This document shows positions 48,120-49,493 of a DNA stretch of 49,493 nt, piece after piece. The translations under genes and the position numbers were made by a program. Each line of letters starts with the position of its first letter. The stretch's first letter is position 1. Under the pieces are notes generated by a model that worked only from the letters and a program-made list of their open reading frames with translations, was not told the DNA's origin and searched no databases. The stretch is from positions 1-49,493 of the forward strand of contig JBHJMP010000530.1 of the NCBI GenBank assembly GCA_043381765.1, in the 5' to 3' direction. The DNA is from Collodictyon triciliatum (lineage: Eukaryota; CRuMs).

Positions 48120-49493
48120 ATGGGCGACTTGAGCCACGAGGATCAAATACACCCGTTTTCTCCAGCAGAGTCTTGTTTTGTTGACACGGCTTCCCAGAAT
48201 TCCAGAGTCGCACAAACGAGTCTCGGGCCGGGCAGGCAGAACGACAACCCGAGCGGACGCCACGAATCAGTCGAGAGCCTTCACAGTCATCAATCAAATC
48301 CACAACCGCTCCAGGAGAGCCTCACCACTGGTCATGCACATAATATATCGTGTTTGTCCTCACAGTCTTCACAACACAGAAACAGCGATAATTATGAACA
48401 CAAAGGAAAACCCGAAGCAAACGTGGATATTATTGTACAAAACAACGAAGCAGAAGTTGCCACAAAAAAGAATAAATTGCTCACTGTATTGAAGATGTGG
48501 TGGCTCATCACACGCCATATATATGCATCGACATGCTGGACAGTTTTTTTTATGTGGGTTTACTACTTACCGGCTATCGCACTGTCCACAAACATGCTGC
48601 TTATTGTCAGTCCCATCCTTTACGGTCACGTGAGGGAGATAACAGCTCGCTCTTTTAATATGATTTCGTACGCAATTATGTTCAGAGAAGTCTTCGGAAA
48701 TCATGACTCAGAGTCATACAGATTCATATTTTGGCCAAAGCTCTTGGCAGCATACATTTGTCACTACGCGCTCGAAGCAATATTTGTGTTTACAATACCT
48801 GTGCTTGATATTATTATGATACCACTCATATTATACATCTCAATAATGTACGTCCTCATATCGTATAAAAAACTATCAAAAATTCTTGCAAATCCTGATA
48901 TATTGAGGAAAGGCAAGGAAAGATGTTATCTAACTTTAAAACTTATCGTGGCGAGTTTGATTGCATTCGTATCATTCCAATTTGTTCTTCAGTCCTTCAT
49001 GAAGTCCAGTTTCCTGGAAAAGCTAGTCATCCGATTTATCTTGTATCCTGCCATTAGCTTCATCGTCAACAATTACCAACTCGCCGTCATCGGAGACATG
49101 GCGACATACCGAATATATATTACTCCAATCACTTATGTAAGATATGTTTTGCAGTTTACGAGCCGCTCAATGCTGACAAGCATAAGTCACAGTCCGCTTT
49201 CGATCCAATATGGCATCTTTTGTGTGGGGGCATCGTTGGCTCAGATTCTCAACAGAACCACAATCAAGCAGCAACAGCTCTTTTCTCTATCGTTTTTAGA
49301 GGTCGCCACAAAATGTGCCTCTATGGTAAAACGTGTTTATACATCATCAAGCTGGCCAAAACCCCGACATATATCTGTCGTTCCTAGCGCACACAATGAC
49401 AGGAATGACTCAACACAAGAGCTTTCCATCACGCAAAACTCATGCCCAATAATGAATGAAGAATTCAGAGTCATCCGTGCAATTCACACAATC
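48120..49493 (+). CDS. Unrecognised multipass membrane protein, 3' partial
   Basis: One uninterrupted frame of 458 codons from the ATG at 48120 (MGDLSHEDQIHPF) to the window edge, with no stop and no sign of an intron. An in-frame TAG at 48102 bounds it upstream. Residues 1-125 are hydrophilic, Ser/Gln/His-rich and probably disordered. From MWWLITRHIYAS (48495) there are about six or seven hydrophobic helices, including CWTVFFMWVYYLPAIAL, FVFTIPVLDIIMIPLILY, LKLIVASLIAFVSFQFVL and a helix near FILYPAISFIVNN. A hydrophilic Ser/Asn-rich tail starts near 49330 and is cut by the window end. I do not recognise the family. The topology is compatible with a receptor or channel-like protein of a lineage-specific family, but nothing in the sequence shows a function. 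The real start could lie at a later ATG such as 48495. Confidence 0.6.
   Translation, partial: MGDLSHEDQIHPFSPAESCFVDTASQNSRVAQTSLGPGRQNDNPSGRHESVESLHSHQSNPQPLQESLTTGHAHNISCLSSQSSQHRNSDNYEHKGKPEANVDIIVQNNEAEVATKKNKLLTVLKMWWLITRHIYASTCWTVFFMWVYYLPAIALSTNMLLIVSPILYGHVREITARSFNMISYAIMFREVFGNHDSESYRFIFWPKLLAAYICHYALEAIFVFTIPVLDIIMIPLILYISIMYVLISYKKLSKILANPDILRKGKERCYLTLKLIVASLIAFVSFQFVLQSFMKSSFLEKLVIRFILYPAISFIVNNYQLAVIGDMATYRIYITPITYVRYVLQFTSRSMLTSISHSPLSIQYGIFCVGASLAQILNRTTIKQQQLFSLSFLEVATKCASMVKRVYTSSSWPKPRHISVVPSAHNDRNDSTQELSITQNSCPIMNEEFRVIRAIHTI

Overview
This is nuclear DNA of an intron-rich eukaryote. Genes are broken by many short AT-rich GT-AG introns, all three stop codons are used, AATAAA-type signals follow some stops, and introns carry long microsatellites. 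The gene set (USP40, CPT2, RAB3GAP1, CYRI/FAM49, a ZDHHC palmitoyltransferase, STAND/TPR proteins, MIB-type repeats) and the lack of plant or animal hallmarks suggest a free-living amoeboid protist. A foraminiferan such as Reticulomyxa would fit, but that is a low-confidence guess. Four runs of N mark assembly gaps, three of them inside microsatellites.

Layout from left to right. Four genes lie head to tail on the plus strand: a USP40-like deubiquitinase (427-8032); a multipass MFS-like transporter resembling SLC49 (8120-11751); a protein kinase fused to six MIB/HERC2-like modules (12344-16801); and a DHHC palmitoyltransferase closest to ZDHHC16 (17161-19321). Converging on them from the minus strand is a very large gene (19460-34608). 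It encodes a lipid-anchored-looking STAND NTPase with a DUF4062 domain, a NACHT-like core and a long TPR array split over roughly 25 exons. Upstream of it on the same strand is RAB3GAP1 (34989-40295, 5' end missing). CPT2 (about 40594-44280, plus, 5' end missing) is divergent from RAB3GAP1 across a microsatellite gap. A complete CYRI/FAM49 gene follows on the minus strand (44962-47599). An intronless reading frame for an unrecognised multipass membrane protein (48120 to the right edge, plus) ends the window.

The genes do not form one pathway. Several act at membranes through lipid switches: a palmitoyltransferase, two proteins beginning MG with myristoylation-type N termini (STAND protein and CYRI), a Rab GEF/GAP-family subunit, and a Rac1 effector. 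No bacterial-style operon, CRISPR array, transposon or rRNA/tRNA gene was seen. The best candidates for undescribed biology are the acylated DUF4062-STAND-TPR protein, the kinase with alternating MIB/partner modules (one unit recently duplicated), and the intronless membrane protein at the right edge.
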